Source: Treponema sp. UBA6988 (GTDB lineage: Bacteria > Spirochaetota > Spirochaetia > Treponematales > Treponemataceae). From it: a stretch of DNA of 64,000 bases. Location: the NCBI GenBank assembly GCA_002448445.1, contig DJYC01000003.1, positions 316 through 64,315 on the forward strand, in the 5' to 3' direction. The notes below the pieces were generated by a model that was not told the origin of the DNA, searched no databases, and was given only the letters and a program-made list of their open reading frames with translations. Of this stretch, positions 18,341-27,122 are shown piece by piece. How positions within the stretch are numbered: the stretch's first letter is position 1; every line of letters starts with the position of its first letter. A program made the position numbers and the translations under genes.

Positions 18341-18949
18341 TTATGCTTGAATTTCTTTCTTAAAAATATATGTCTTGTATTTTTCGTGTTCATCGCTAAA
18401 GGGTTTGTAGATGTCTTCCTGAACAAGTGTGTAACCCCGCTTTGCATACCATTGCCAGTTGCAGTCGCAGTCGGTATAAAGGTAAAGGTTTTTAAATCCT
18501 TCCTTGTGAAGCATGGGTAAAAGCCGGTCTATGATAAGTGAACCGCAGCCGGGCTTTCTGCTTACAAAAAGAGAAAGCTTTATGTCGTCATCATTCATCA
18601 GGGTAAAAGTCCGTTTGTCCATAAGTTCAATGTAATCATGGCTCATCTTTGATGCGATTTTTAAATTGTCAGGATATTTTTTTGACGCTTCAGCAAACCA
18701 TTCGTCAGCCTTGCTCGAATCTCCTTTTTTTGCCAAGAATGCGGAGGAAAGAAGGGTTCCGTCGTCTGCATCAACAAGCTGGTAATTCAAGTCGTTGTCA
18801 AACATGTTCATTCTTACAATGTACTCAACGTTGAAGCGCTTAAAGTCTTTGTCTCCTATTGGCGGGCTCCAAAGCGGCACAACAACGTCTACTACAAGCG
18901 GAAGGTTTTTTATGTCAAAATATTCTAGCTTTGAATTCTTTGCTTCCAT
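18341..18949 (-). CDS. GNAT family N-acetyltransferase
   Basis: 202 residues. The C-terminal half carries the GNAT pattern: a beta strand IKLSLFVSRKPG, motif A-like GSLIIDRLLPMLHKEG, then LYLYTDCDCNWQWYAKRGYTL. The N-terminal 100 residues are also GNAT-like. AGGGGTAAAA precedes the ATG. It starts 23 bases after the Na/Pi cotransporter gene and may be cotranscribed with it. Confidence 0.75.
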   Translation of the reverse strand: MEAKNSKLEYFDIKNLPLVVDVVVPLWSPPIGDKDFKRFNVEYIVRMNMFDNDLNYQLVDADDGTLLSSAFLAKKGDSSKADEWFAEASKKYPDNLKIASKMSHDYIELMDKRTFTLMNDDDIKLSLFVSRKPGCGSLIIDRLLPMLHKEGFKNLYLYTDCDCNWQWYAKRGYTLVQEDIYKPFSDEHEKYKTYIFKKEIQA

Positions 18950-18972
18950 TTTTACCCCTGTGACTTTTTCTA

Positions 18973-20622
18973 TTACATCGATTGGGTGATTGACCAGATG
19001 CTGTATCCGGCGCGTTCTATCTTCCTGATTATGTCAACGTAGAGAAGTTCTTTGTTTACTTCAATTCCTGCTTCAATGCGCTTGCGGCTGGCCTGGTTCA
19101 GATTGTGTTTTATCTCGTCGTTTTTCTCTCTGAATTTTTCTCCCGAATCCCTTTGCTCTTTTGTTATGCCGACTGTAAAATACATGCAGACCTGTTCAAA
19201 GAAAACCCTGATTAATTCAAGGTAATCCGTAATCTCTTTTGTCCTTTCGTCGTCTTGATTGTAGGCCTCGTTGGCAATATACTTTTTTACCGTGTGCATT
19301 ATTGACCATGTTTCGTCACTAAGATTTTCCAGTGAATCCGTAATGTGGATGAGCTTTGAAAAATGCAGCCTGTCGTTGGCGTTTGCATTTGGAAGTCTGG
19401 AACACTTCTGCAGAAAATCATTTATTGCAACGCACATTTCATCTATATAATTTTCCAGCCTGTTTATTGTTTCGTTTGACTCTTCAATTTTATCGCTATT
19501 GCTAAAGCTGCTACATATCTCGTCGTACATCTCCATGACTTTTGCGGCCATCTTTGAAATTTCCACTTGAATCTGAACGGTGTACAAGTCTGAGCTCATT
19601 CTTGAATGGGGAATGATAGCCGGCATGTGGTAATGCTCGTCCTTTTCCTTTTGTGATTCAGGAACCAGTTTTTTTGCAAGCCTTGCAATTTGGTTTGTAA
19701 AGGGAATGAAGACCAGGGTTGCACAAAGGTTAAAAATCGTGTGGAGCATTGCTATGTGTGTTGTGATGTTGTCTGCCGGTGCGCCTGGTATGATTAGGTC
19801 AACAAGAGCCAGGAAGGGCTTGAATACTATGAGTGCAAGCAGCGTTCCTGTTACATTGAATGCAACGTGAACAAATGCCGTACGCTTAGCGTTTGTTGTT
19901 GCGCCAAAGCTTGACATTACAGCATCAATTGTTGAGCCTATGTTGCTTCCAAGAACTATTGCCGCGCTAAGAGCCCAACTTAAAGAGCCGTTTGCAGCCA
20001 TGGTAAGGACGATTGCGGTCATTGCAGAGCTTGAGTGAATGAGCGCTGTGATTATTGCTCCGATTAAAACTCCGATGACAATTCCCCATATTCCAAGTTC
20101 GGAAATCATTGTGAAAGCTTTTGTTGCCGCAGGGCCAAGAGTAAGGCTTTCTTTTAAAAGGCCTAGTCCCATAAAGAGCAGGGCAAATCCCATGAAGCAC
20201 TCTGCAAAGTTATGAATCTTGAATTTCTTGAAGTACTTCAAGACAAATCCAAATCCAAAGATTGGAATGGCTGCTGCCGATACGGAAAAGTTGAATCCGA
20301 ACATGGACACAATCCATGCGGTAACTGTTGTACCTATGTTTGCACCAAAAATTACACCGATTGCCTGTTCAAGTGAAAGAATTTCCGCGTTTACAAAGCT
20401 CACGACCATAACCGTTGTTGCACCGGAGCTTTGTATTAAAGCAGTAACACCAATTCCTGTCAGGATGGCAAAAAGCCTGTTTTTGGTAATCTTTGAGACA
20501 AGCTTTTGCAACCCGCTTCCGGCACCCTTTTGAATACCGTCGGAAAGCATATTCATTCCAAAAAGCAGGAGGCACAATGAACCAACAAAACCAATTATCT
20601 GTCCTAGTATGTTTAAAACCAT
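18973..20622 (-). CDS. Na+/phosphate cotransporter family protein with PhoU-like tail
   Basis: 549 residues. The membrane half has the duplicated Na/Pi-II motif: QSSGATTVMVVSFVNA in the first repeat and HSSSAMTAIVLTMAANG in the second, each in a re-entrant hairpin. The C-terminal ~200 residues are helical and PhoU-like (MAAKVMEMYDEICSSFSN and following). The family imports phosphate, or in some members exports it, with sodium. Full length. Confidence 0.9.
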   Translation of the reverse strand: MVLNILGQIIGFVGSLCLLLFGMNMLSDGIQKGAGSGLQKLVSKITKNRLFAILTGIGVTALIQSSGATTVMVVSFVNAEILSLEQAIGVIFGANIGTTVTAWIVSMFGFNFSVSAAAIPIFGFGFVLKYFKKFKIHNFAECFMGFALLFMGLGLLKESLTLGPAATKAFTMISELGIWGIVIGVLIGAIITALIHSSSAMTAIVLTMAANGSLSWALSAAIVLGSNIGSTIDAVMSSFGATTNAKRTAFVHVAFNVTGTLLALIVFKPFLALVDLIIPGAPADNITTHIAMLHTIFNLCATLVFIPFTNQIARLAKKLVPESQKEKDEHYHMPAIIPHSRMSSDLYTVQIQVEISKMAAKVMEMYDEICSSFSNSDKIEESNETINRLENYIDEMCVAINDFLQKCSRLPNANANDRLHFSKLIHITDSLENLSDETWSIMHTVKKYIANEAYNQDDERTKEITDYLELIRVFFEQVCMYFTVGITKEQRDSGEKFREKNDEIKHNLNQASRKRIEAGIEVNKELLYVDIIRKIERAGYSIWSITQSM

Positions 20623-20675
20623 GCGTTAAGTATAACATACTTGCAGATTTTTTTACAGATGTAGGAAGGCATTTG

Positions 20676-21536
20676 CTAAAGCTTTACGTAGTCGCATTCT
20701 TTTCCGAGTGCGTCAACTTTGCAGGTAAAAAGGCATCCGTCATGTTTTCCCGAAAGCCCATTTCCTGATGTTGTAATAAAGAGTGTGTCCAGTTCTTCTC
20801 CTATAAAGCAGCAGGAGGTTACATTCTTTGCGTCTACATGCACTGTGGCCATGAGAGAGCCGTCTTTTCCGCTTCGCTTTTCGATTCTGCTTCCGCCCCA
20901 CATGGCAACCCAAAGGTTGTCTTCTCTGTCAATGCACATTCCGTCTGTAAGTCCATTTCCTTCTGTAGGGGTAAACAGAACTTTTTTGTTTGAAATTTCT
21001 GCGCTGGCCAAATCAAAGTCATAAGAAAAAACTGCGTGCTGCAGTGTGTCGGAAAAATAAAATTTTTTATTGTCGCTTCTCCATGCCATTCCGTTGGAAA
21101 TTTTTGTGTTGGCTTCTTTGCAGATAACATTTTTTCCGTCAAGTAAAAAGAGGTTTCCGCTTGCCTCGTGAATGTCGTCATCAACAGAAGAGCCAAACCA
21201 CAATCGGCCAAGTGAATCTGCCTTTGCATCGTTTGACCGCTGGTAGGTTTTGTAAAATTCTTTTAGGCTTTTTATAAGTGTGGCATTTCCCTTTTCCAAA
21301 AGATAAAGCCCGTCCGTTGCGGCAAGTATGTAGCTTCCTTCTTTTTCTGCTGGAATTGCAGAACCAATTGCCTGTCCCAAGCAGAATGAATCTTTTTTTC
21401 CGTCAATCGTCTCTGTGTAGATGATTCCCTTTGGAATGTCCACCCAGCTTATTGCCTTTGTGCGTGAGTCATAAAATGGTGACTCGCCAAGAGAAAATTT
21501 TTCTTCTGAAAAAACTTGCGCCGTGTATTCCTTCAT
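20676..21536 (-). CDS. SMP-30/gluconolactonase/LRE family protein
   Basis: 286 residues forming a six-bladed beta-propeller. The metal site is recognisable: Glu in LGESPFYD, Asn in SNGMAWRSD and Asp in GLTDGMCIDREDNLWVA. Relatives hydrolyse sugar lactones such as gluconolactone. It is the last gene of a five-gene minus-strand operon with dehydrogenases, consistent with hydrolysing a lactone made by one of them. The exact sugar is unknown. Confidence 0.88.
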   Translation of the reverse strand: MKEYTAQVFSEEKFSLGESPFYDSRTKAISWVDIPKGIIYTETIDGKKDSFCLGQAIGSAIPAEKEGSYILAATDGLYLLEKGNATLIKSLKEFYKTYQRSNDAKADSLGRLWFGSSVDDDIHEASGNLFLLDGKNVICKEANTKISNGMAWRSDNKKFYFSDTLQHAVFSYDFDLASAEISNKKVLFTPTEGNGLTDGMCIDREDNLWVAMWGGSRIEKRSGKDGSLMATVHVDAKNVTSCCFIGEELDTLFITTSGNGLSGKHDGCLFTCKVDALGKECDYVKL

Positions 21537-21547
21537 AAAAGCTCCTG

Positions 21548-22507
21548 TTAGTATCCAAGTTTTTTGTCAACAAGATAGTTCAGCTTTTTTCCTTCCATAA
21601 AATTCTTTAAGTCGTCCAAAAACATTTGAACGTTCTTATCTTTGGTGTAGTCAATGGTCAAGTTTCCTGCTACGTGAGGCGTAATCAAAAGATTTTTTGT
21701 TTTCCAGAGTCTGTTTCCGCTTGGCAAAGGTTCCGTTTGGAATACATCCAGAGCAGCCCCTGCCAAATGCCCGCTTTCAAGACTGTCTGCCAAGGCATCT
21801 TCGTCTATTGCAGAACCCCTTCCAACATTCACTATGTATGCTCCGTCCGCAAGCAAAGAAATTCTTTCGCGCGAAAGTATTCCCTTTGTTTCATTTGTGG
21901 CGGGGAGGCTCATCGCAAGCAAATCTGTTTGGGGTAAAATTTTGTCCAGGTCGTTTACGCTAAGAACTTTGTCGTAGCAGGATTCATTTGATTTTCCGCT
22001 TCTGCAAACTCCAGTAATGATTTTTGGTTCAAAAGCCTTTGCCCTCTTTGCAAAATTTGTTCCTATGTCGCCTGTTCCCAAAACGGTTATTCTGCAATCC
22101 TTTAAGGATTTTTGCGGTCTGGGGTAAAGCCACTTTCCATTCATGGTTTCCGCAAAGAATTCATTCAGCCTTCTCATCATCATAAGCGAGACTGCTATCA
22201 TGTGTTCTGCAATGGAAACACCGTATGCTCCGGCAGAATTTGTAAGAAGACATTCCTCGTTTGCAAAATAGTTAGGCTTCATTATTGAATCAACACCAGC
22301 CCAGGGAACGCAAAGCCACTTTAGCTTTTTGCTTGTGTTTACGATGCTTGGTGCAAAACCATAAATAATGTCTGCATCAAAATTGTCGCTTGGAATTTCT
22401 TTTTCGTTTTTGTAAAAGAAAACCTTTGCACCATATTTTTCAGCACTTGAATTTATAAGGTCAATATGCTTTTTCTCTAAGAGTTCGTTTATGACTAAAA
22501 TTTTCAT
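21548..22507 (-). CDS. D-2-hydroxyacid dehydrogenase (NAD-dependent), copy 1
   Basis: 319 residues. The Rossmann motif VLGTGDIGTNFAKRAKAF lies near residue 140. The catalytic Arg is in VNVGRGSAID, the Glu in FQTEPLP and the His in ITPHVAGN, so the enzyme looks active. The family interconverts 2-oxo acids and D-2-hydroxy acids, or reduces glyoxylate or hydroxypyruvate. A second copy at 40271-41230 is about three quarters identical by eye, with the same length and ends. Third to last... it lies between the YczE-like gene and the SMP-30 gene in the operon. Confidence 0.9.
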   Translation of the reverse strand: MKILVINELLEKKHIDLINSSAEKYGAKVFFYKNEKEIPSDNFDADIIYGFAPSIVNTSKKLKWLCVPWAGVDSIMKPNYFANEECLLTNSAGAYGVSIAEHMIAVSLMMMRRLNEFFAETMNGKWLYPRPQKSLKDCRITVLGTGDIGTNFAKRAKAFEPKIITGVCRSGKSNESCYDKVLSVNDLDKILPQTDLLAMSLPATNETKGILSRERISLLADGAYIVNVGRGSAIDEDALADSLESGHLAGAALDVFQTEPLPSGNRLWKTKNLLITPHVAGNLTIDYTKDKNVQMFLDDLKNFMEGKKLNYLVDKKLGY

Positions 22508-22527
22508 AAGGGCATTATACCATAAAA

Positions 22528-23193
22528 TTATTTTTTTGCCAAAAAGGGACGTGCAATGTGAACGTTAAAGAATTCAATCAAAGGTCCCATAAAGAAAGCG
22601 GTTATGATTGTTCCTATTCCGGCAATGGTTGGTATGGCAGCTATTTTTCCGCCTGCAAGAATAAAAAGTCCCACGCCAAGGATAACACAGATTATGTCCG
22701 TGATTATTCTTACGTACTGGAACTTTCCTTTTTTCCAAGTGTTGCAGATTATAAGTGCCACCGCATCGTATGTAGAAACGCCAAGATCTGCCGTCATGTA
22801 AAAAGCAGAGCCAAAGCAAATTACTACTACGCCAATTACAAGGCATATAATGCGAACCGTAATCGAAGGGTCTACAATTATGGTTTTTAAAAAGTCATAA
22901 GTGAACTGGGTAATGTAGCCTAGCAAAAACAGGTTGATGAATGTTGCAATTCCAATGTAGTGCCTGTCAAACATAAGGGCAAATGTTAAAAGCAGTGCGT
23001 TTACGATTATGTACAAAAGCCCAAAGTCAAGAGGAATCAAAGAGTCCAAGCCCGCCATAAAAGATTGGAATGGATCTACGCCAAGCGCCGCTATTTTAAA
23101 AATGCCAACGCTTATCGCACAGATAATCACTCCAAAAAAAGACATGCCTATCCGCTTTACTAATTCCTTTCTGCTCATTTTTTCATCCTTCAT
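22528..23193 (-). CDS. YczE/YitT-type integral membrane protein
   Basis: 221 residues with about five or six membrane segments. The opening FFGVIICAISVGIFKIAALG followed by DPFQSFMAG, and the internal LGVSTYDAVALIICN, match the YczE/YyaS family, whose function is not established; transport is usually assumed. It is in a tight operon (9 and 20 base gaps) with sugar-type oxidoreductases, so it may move the operon's substrate or product. Confidence 0.8.
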   Translation of the reverse strand: MKDEKMSRKELVKRIGMSFFGVIICAISVGIFKIAALGVDPFQSFMAGLDSLIPLDFGLLYIIVNALLLTFALMFDRHYIGIATFINLFLLGYITQFTYDFLKTIIVDPSITVRIICLVIGVVVICFGSAFYMTADLGVSTYDAVALIICNTWKKGKFQYVRIITDIICVILGVGLFILAGGKIAAIPTIAGIGTIITAFFMGPLIEFFNVHIARPFLAKK

Positions 23194-23202
23194 ATTCTTC
23201 CC

Positions 23203-24237
23203 CTAAGAAAAATTCTTTTTGCTTTCCTCCAAAGCCAAAATAACTTTGTCACACCAGACATCAAATTCCTGGTCTTCCACCTGGCATTCTGGGTGCGAAA
23301 GAACATAGTCCAAGGCAATCCTTACTCCCTGATTGAATGGAACTGTGGTCTGCATTTGCGGAACAAGTCTCTTTAGCTTTGAGTTGTCAAATACAACGGA
23401 AACAGATTTGTCTCCGGTAAGGCTTCCTTCAAAGTCAAAGCCCAGCTTGTCTCCAACTGCGCTCAAATAGTCAGATGCAACGTGGTAAGCCTTTAGTTCA
23501 ACTCCCAGTGCATCCGCAATGGTCTGGTAAATCTGGTTCCAGGAAAGAACTTCGTCTCCTGTAATTTGGAATGCTTCCCCAATCGCGTGGCGGTTCATCA
23601 TAAGGCCAACAAAGCCTGTTGCAAAATCCTTGTTGAACGTTAAATGCCAAAGGCTTGTTCCGTCCCCCTGAATGATAACCGGTTTTCCTTCCTTCATCCT
23701 TTTTATGACCTGATAGAAACCTTTTTTCCCATGCACTCCAAGGGGAACGTTTCTCTTGTCGTATGTGTGGCTTGGCCTAACGATTGTTACCGGAAAATTT
23801 TCTTCGCGGTATTTTTTGAAGAGGAATTCTTCGCAGGCAATTTTATTTCTGGAGTATTCCCAGTGTGGATTGGAAAGCGTGGTTCCTTCCGTAATTACAT
23901 AGCTTGCGGCAGGCTTGTTATAGGCAGATGCGGAACTAATAAAAATGTATTGCTTGGTCTTTCCCTTAAAGAGCCTGTAGTCACGCTCAACCTGTTCCGG
24001 GGTAAAGCCAATGAATTCGCTAACAACATCAAACTGCATACCCGAAAGTTTTTTTGCAGCATCCTCTTCGTCAGAAATGTCGCAAAGAATTTGATGCACG
24101 TTTGCAGGGACTTGTGCCGCACGGTTTCCACGGTTTAAAAGCCAGACTTCCCACTCATCCTTTTTTGAAAGTTCCTCAACAATAGCGGTACTGATTGTTC
24201 CTGTTCCGCCTATAAACAATGCCTTTGATTTTGCCAT
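23203..24237 (-). CDS. NAD-dependent epimerase/dehydratase (extended SDR)
   Basis: 344 residues. The nucleotide-binding motif GGTGTISTAIVEEL is at the N-terminus, and the catalytic Tyr/Lys pair YSRNK follows the serine-rich FISSASAYNKP. The family epimerises, dehydrates or reduces sugars, usually nucleotide-linked ones. Substrate unknown. It lies 26 bases after the alcohol dehydrogenase stop. Confidence 0.88.
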   Translation of the reverse strand: MAKSKALFIGGTGTISTAIVEELSKKDEWEVWLLNRGNRAAQVPANVHQILCDISDEEDAAKKLSGMQFDVVSEFIGFTPEQVERDYRLFKGKTKQYIFISSASAYNKPAASYVITEGTTLSNPHWEYSRNKIACEEFLFKKYREENFPVTIVRPSHTYDKRNVPLGVHGKKGFYQVIKRMKEGKPVIIQGDGTSLWHLTFNKDFATGFVGLMMNRHAIGEAFQITGDEVLSWNQIYQTIADALGVELKAYHVASDYLSAVGDKLGFDFEGSLTGDKSVSVVFDNSKLKRLVPQMQTTVPFNQGVRIALDYVLSHPECQVEDQEFDVWCDKVILALEESKKNFS

Positions 24238-24263
24238 AAAATTCCTCTTCGTGTCGTTTCTGT

Positions 24264-25439
24264 TTATACCATCATCTTGTAGATTTTTGCACAGTCGTCT
24301 TCGTTAAGCGTTACAAAGCCAGAGATGCTTCCTGTCCTTCCGTCGCCACGGCATAGTACCTGAACCAGCTTTGGAATGTCTTCTTCCTTTGCTCCGAGTT
24401 CTGCAAAATTTTTTGGCATTCCAAGAGAAACAAGGAAATTCTGGAAGGCGTTTATTCCTTCAAGGGCTGTAACTTCCGGGTGGTCAAAATCCATCTGGCA
24501 GCCCCAGACCCGTGTTGCAACCTTTGCAAAACGCATTACGTCGTGCTTCATTACGTATTTAAAAACAGCTGGCATTGTTACAGCAAGTCCAGCACCATGG
24601 GCGCAATCGTAAAGAGCAGAAAGTTCGTGCTCTATGTTGTGGCTGTTCCAGTCCTGGCTTCTTCCCACACCGCAAGAATTGTTGTGTGCCATCATTCCTG
24701 CCCACATGATGTTTGCACGGGCCTCGTAGTTGTTTGGGTCTGCAATAACCCTTGGTCCTTCGTGCTTCATCGTAAGAAGAAGTGCTTCTATTAGTCTGTC
24801 GGTTACTTCAACCTCTTTTGTGTTTGTAAGGTAGCGTTCGTAAAGGTGAGCCATAATGTCCGTAATTCCGGCTGCGGTTTGATGCGGCGGCAAAGTCTGG
24901 GTAAGGGCAGGGTTCAAAATGCTGAACTTTGGGCGGATTGCGTTGCTTCCTGTTCCTCTCTTAAACATTCCTTCTTCTTTTGTAATTACAGAGTCAGGGC
25001 TTCCCTCGCTTCCTGCCGCTGCAATAGTAAGGACTGTTCCAACCGGAAGTGCCTTTTCTATCATCTTTCCTGAATAAAAATCCCAGAAGTCTCCGTCGTA
25101 CAAAACGCCTGCCGCTATAGCCTTTGCAGAGTCAATTACACTTCCTCCGCCAACGGCAAGAACAAAGTCAACCTTTTCCCTTCTGCAAAGTTCAATTCCT
25201 TCGTATACAAGTCCGCTTCTTGGGTTTGGCTTTACGCCGCCAAGTTCAACGAACGGGATTGCTGATGCTTTTAGAGAAGCTTCAACCCTGTCCAAAAGGC
25301 CTGATGCCTTTGCGCTTTTTCCTCCAAAGTGAATCAGAACCTTGCTTCCTCCAAATTTTTTAACATATTCTCCAGCCTGATTTTCAGACTCTTTTCCAAA
25401 AACAAAAAATGTCGGTGAATAAAATGTAAAATTCTCCAT
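24264..25439 (-). CDS. Iron-containing alcohol dehydrogenase
   Basis: 391 residues. The NAD(P)-binding GGGSVIDSAKAIA is near residue 97. Metal ligands appear in GITDIMAHLYE (Asp, His), NIEHELSALYD (His) and CAHGAGLAVTMP (His). It most resembles the NADPH-type YqhD/BdhA branch acting on aldehydes and alcohols. The start at 25439 is chosen because TAGGAG lies 8 bases upstream; an earlier start would lack this. First gene of the five-gene operon, divergent from an AraC regulator. Confidence 0.92.
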   Translation of the reverse strand: MENFTFYSPTFFVFGKESENQAGEYVKKFGGSKVLIHFGGKSAKASGLLDRVEASLKASAIPFVELGGVKPNPRSGLVYEGIELCRREKVDFVLAVGGGSVIDSAKAIAAGVLYDGDFWDFYSGKMIEKALPVGTVLTIAAAGSEGSPDSVITKEEGMFKRGTGSNAIRPKFSILNPALTQTLPPHQTAAGITDIMAHLYERYLTNTKEVEVTDRLIEALLLTMKHEGPRVIADPNNYEARANIMWAGMMAHNNSCGVGRSQDWNSHNIEHELSALYDCAHGAGLAVTMPAVFKYVMKHDVMRFAKVATRVWGCQMDFDHPEVTALEGINAFQNFLVSLGMPKNFAELGAKEEDIPKLVQVLCRGDGRTGSISGFVTLNEDDCAKIYKMMV

Positions 25440-25512
25440 CGAAAAATCTCCTAAAATAAAGATATTGCTATTATGATAAATCATAAATTTAAAAAATAAA
25501 AGAAGATTTTTA

Positions 25513-25540
25513 TTGAAAATTGCCCATTTTTTGTTATTAT
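25513..25540 (+). promoter_or_regulatory. Predicted sigma-70 promoter of the AraC gene
   Basis: TTGAAA (25513-25518) and TATTAT (25535-25540) are separated by 16 bases. Transcription would begin near 25547, only about six bases before the ATG at 25553, which has no ribosome-binding site, so a nearly leaderless mRNA is possible. The same 113-base gap must also hold the operon promoter on the minus strand. Confidence 0.5.
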
Positions 25541-25552
25541 ATAAATAGACTT

Positions 25553-26428
25553 ATGGAAAGAGAAATCATCAAATACCGCCGCTTTCATGGCTTGGCTTTT
25601 GCCGAAAATGACATACCAAAAGTTTTTCCACCTCACTGGCACAACGAAGCGGAATTTATAGTTGCATTAAAAAACGGATGCAAATATAAAATAGATGGAA
25701 AGGTTTACGAGCCAAAGGCAGGGGACCTTGTTTTGGTTTGGCCAAGGGAATTGCACGAACTTATTTGCATTCCTCCAGATGGTGTCGTGTTCATTCAGTT
25801 TTCTTCCTATTTAATAGAAAGCAATTCGGATTTGTCTGCCGCCTCTCATTTTATGAGTGATTGCCATTTGATCAGGCAAAAAGAAAATCCTGAGTTGGCA
25901 AAAAAGATAAGGGACTTGATTTACAAAATAAAAGCGACCCGTGAAAAGAAAATTTTCTTTGCCGAAAGCCACTGCAAAATTTTGGTCTATGAAATTCTTC
26001 TGCTTGTTGGAGAATTGGTTTTAACGGAACGCAGTCAAAGCCTTGGACCTGAAAGTTTTTCCGACAAGTCTTGGGAATACATTCGCTTTGCTTGCAGCTA
26101 CATTGCAGAGCATTCAAGGGAAAACATAAGCCAGTCCGAGGTTGCCGAAAAAATTGGTCTTAGTCAGTATTATTTTTCAAAGCTATTCAACGAATACACA
26201 AAGATGAGCTTTCCTTCTTATCTTGCAAGCATAAGGGTTCAGAATGCAATAAACCTTTTAGAAAACGAAAGGCTTTCCATTACGGACTGTGCCTTTGAAG
26301 CAGGCTTCCAGTCAACAACAACTTTTAACAAGCTTTTTCATGAACAGACGGGATGCAGCCCCAGGGAATACAGAAAACTCCATTCGCAAAATAAAGAAGA
26401 AGAAAAAGGCGGCAAATATGAATTATAA
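25553..26428 (+). CDS. AraC family regulator with N-terminal cupin domain
   Basis: 291 residues. The N-terminal cupin (FPPHWHNEAEFIVALKNG, then KAGDLVLVWPRELHEL) probably binds a small ligand. The C-terminal ~100 residues hold two HTH motifs (SQSEVAEKIGLSQYYFSKLF and SITDCAFEAGFQSTTTFNKL) and the AraC end GCSPREYRK. It is divergent from the alcohol dehydrogenase operon and probably controls it in response to a sugar or sugar acid. The start at 25553 is preferred over an upstream in-frame start by family fit. Confidence 0.88.
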   Translation: MEREIIKYRRFHGLAFAENDIPKVFPPHWHNEAEFIVALKNGCKYKIDGKVYEPKAGDLVLVWPRELHELICIPPDGVVFIQFSSYLIESNSDLSAASHFMSDCHLIRQKENPELAKKIRDLIYKIKATREKKIFFAESHCKILVYEILLLVGELVLTERSQSLGPESFSDKSWEYIRFACSYIAEHSRENISQSEVAEKIGLSQYYFSKLFNEYTKMSFPSYLASIRVQNAINLLENERLSITDCAFEAGFQSTTTFNKLFHEQTGCSPREYRKLHSQNKEEEKGGKYEL

Positions 26429-26909
26429 AATCAGAATGGCAACAGAAGATGATGCCCAGGCGGTTCACGATATTTACGGATTTTATGTACCCTTGGATTA
26501 TGTAACCTTTACCATAGAAAATCCTGATGTTGAATCCTACCGTAAGAAAATTTTATCTACGCTACAAAAATATCCCTTCCTTCTTGCCCAAGCTGATGAT
26601 GGAAAAATTCTTGGCTATGCATGCGGTTCTCCGCTTAGACCCCACGATGCCTACCAGTGGAATGTTGAATGGACGATTGTTCTTGCTCCCGATGCACCAA
26701 GGCGTCAGGGAATTGCCACGAGCCTTTACAAAGAATTTTCCAGGATTCTGGAAAAGCAGGGCTACCGTTACATCTACGGTGTTTTGGTAGACACCAACCA
26801 GCCCAGCATTGAACTTCACAAGAGCCTTGGTTTTGTGGAAGTTGGACACTTTGACAACGCCGGATTCAAGCTTGGTTCTTGGCGGGGAATTGTTTGGATG
26901 ACGAAGTAA
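26418..26909 (+). CDS. GNAT acetyltransferase, phosphinothricin-type
   Basis: 163 residues. The order is that of the Pat/YncA subfamily: MATEDDAQAVHDIYGFYV, then WNVEWTIVLAPDAPRRQGIA (motif A), and ELHKSLGFVEVGHFDNAGFK at the end. Such enzymes acetylate phosphinothricin, methionine sulfoximine or related amines. The ATG overlaps the AraC gene by 11 bases, so translation is probably coupled. The actual substrate is unknown. Confidence 0.87.
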   Translation: MNYKIRMATEDDAQAVHDIYGFYVPLDYVTFTIENPDVESYRKKILSTLQKYPFLLAQADDGKILGYACGSPLRPHDAYQWNVEWTIVLAPDAPRRQGIATSLYKEFSRILEKQGYRYIYGVLVDTNQPSIELHKSLGFVEVGHFDNAGFKLGSWRGIVWMTK

Positions 26910-27007
26910 ATCGGAAAGATGGAAGAAACTCCAAAAAATCCCTTGCCACTTGCGAAAGTTTTGTAGACAGGTTACAATTAATTATTCTTTAATAAAAGGA
27001 GGTTTTT

Positions 27008-27046
27008 ATGATTATCTGTAGAGATAGTTCTCCATGCAAGGCTTGA
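27008..27046 (+). CDS. 12-codon leader peptide before the MFS gene
   Basis: The ATG follows a near-perfect Shine-Dalgarno AAAAGGAGG (26994-27002) at five bases, much stronger than most in this window. The product is MIICRDSSPCKA, ended by TGA. The last codons and the stop lie inside the 5' arms of two alternative hairpins, the layout used by translation-sensing attenuators. A weak promoter (TTGTAG 26961, TATTCT 26983, 16-base gap) lies upstream. Translation is inferred from the signals. Confidence 0.7.
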   Translation: MIICRDSSPCKA

Positions 27047-27097
27047 GGACTCTGCATGGAGGAAAATGAATTCCTCAGGCTTTGCTCTTTTGTTTTT
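27028..27097 (+). promoter_or_regulatory. Attenuator-like hairpins between leader peptide and MFS gene
   Basis: Stem B: CTCCATGCA (27030-27038) pairs perfectly with TGCATGGAG (27053-27061). Stem A: CAAGGCTTGAGGA (27037-27049) pairs TCCTCAGGCTTTG (27072-27084), 13 bp with two wobbles, followed by CTCTTTTGTTTTT, so it looks like an intrinsic terminator. A and B cross each other (B5', A5', B3', A3'), so they form alternatives or a pseudoknot. A ribosome stalled on the leader would cover the A5' arm and prevent termination. Confidence 0.7.
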
Positions 27098-27122
27098 AGA
27101 AAAATAAAGAGGAGCAAAGAAA

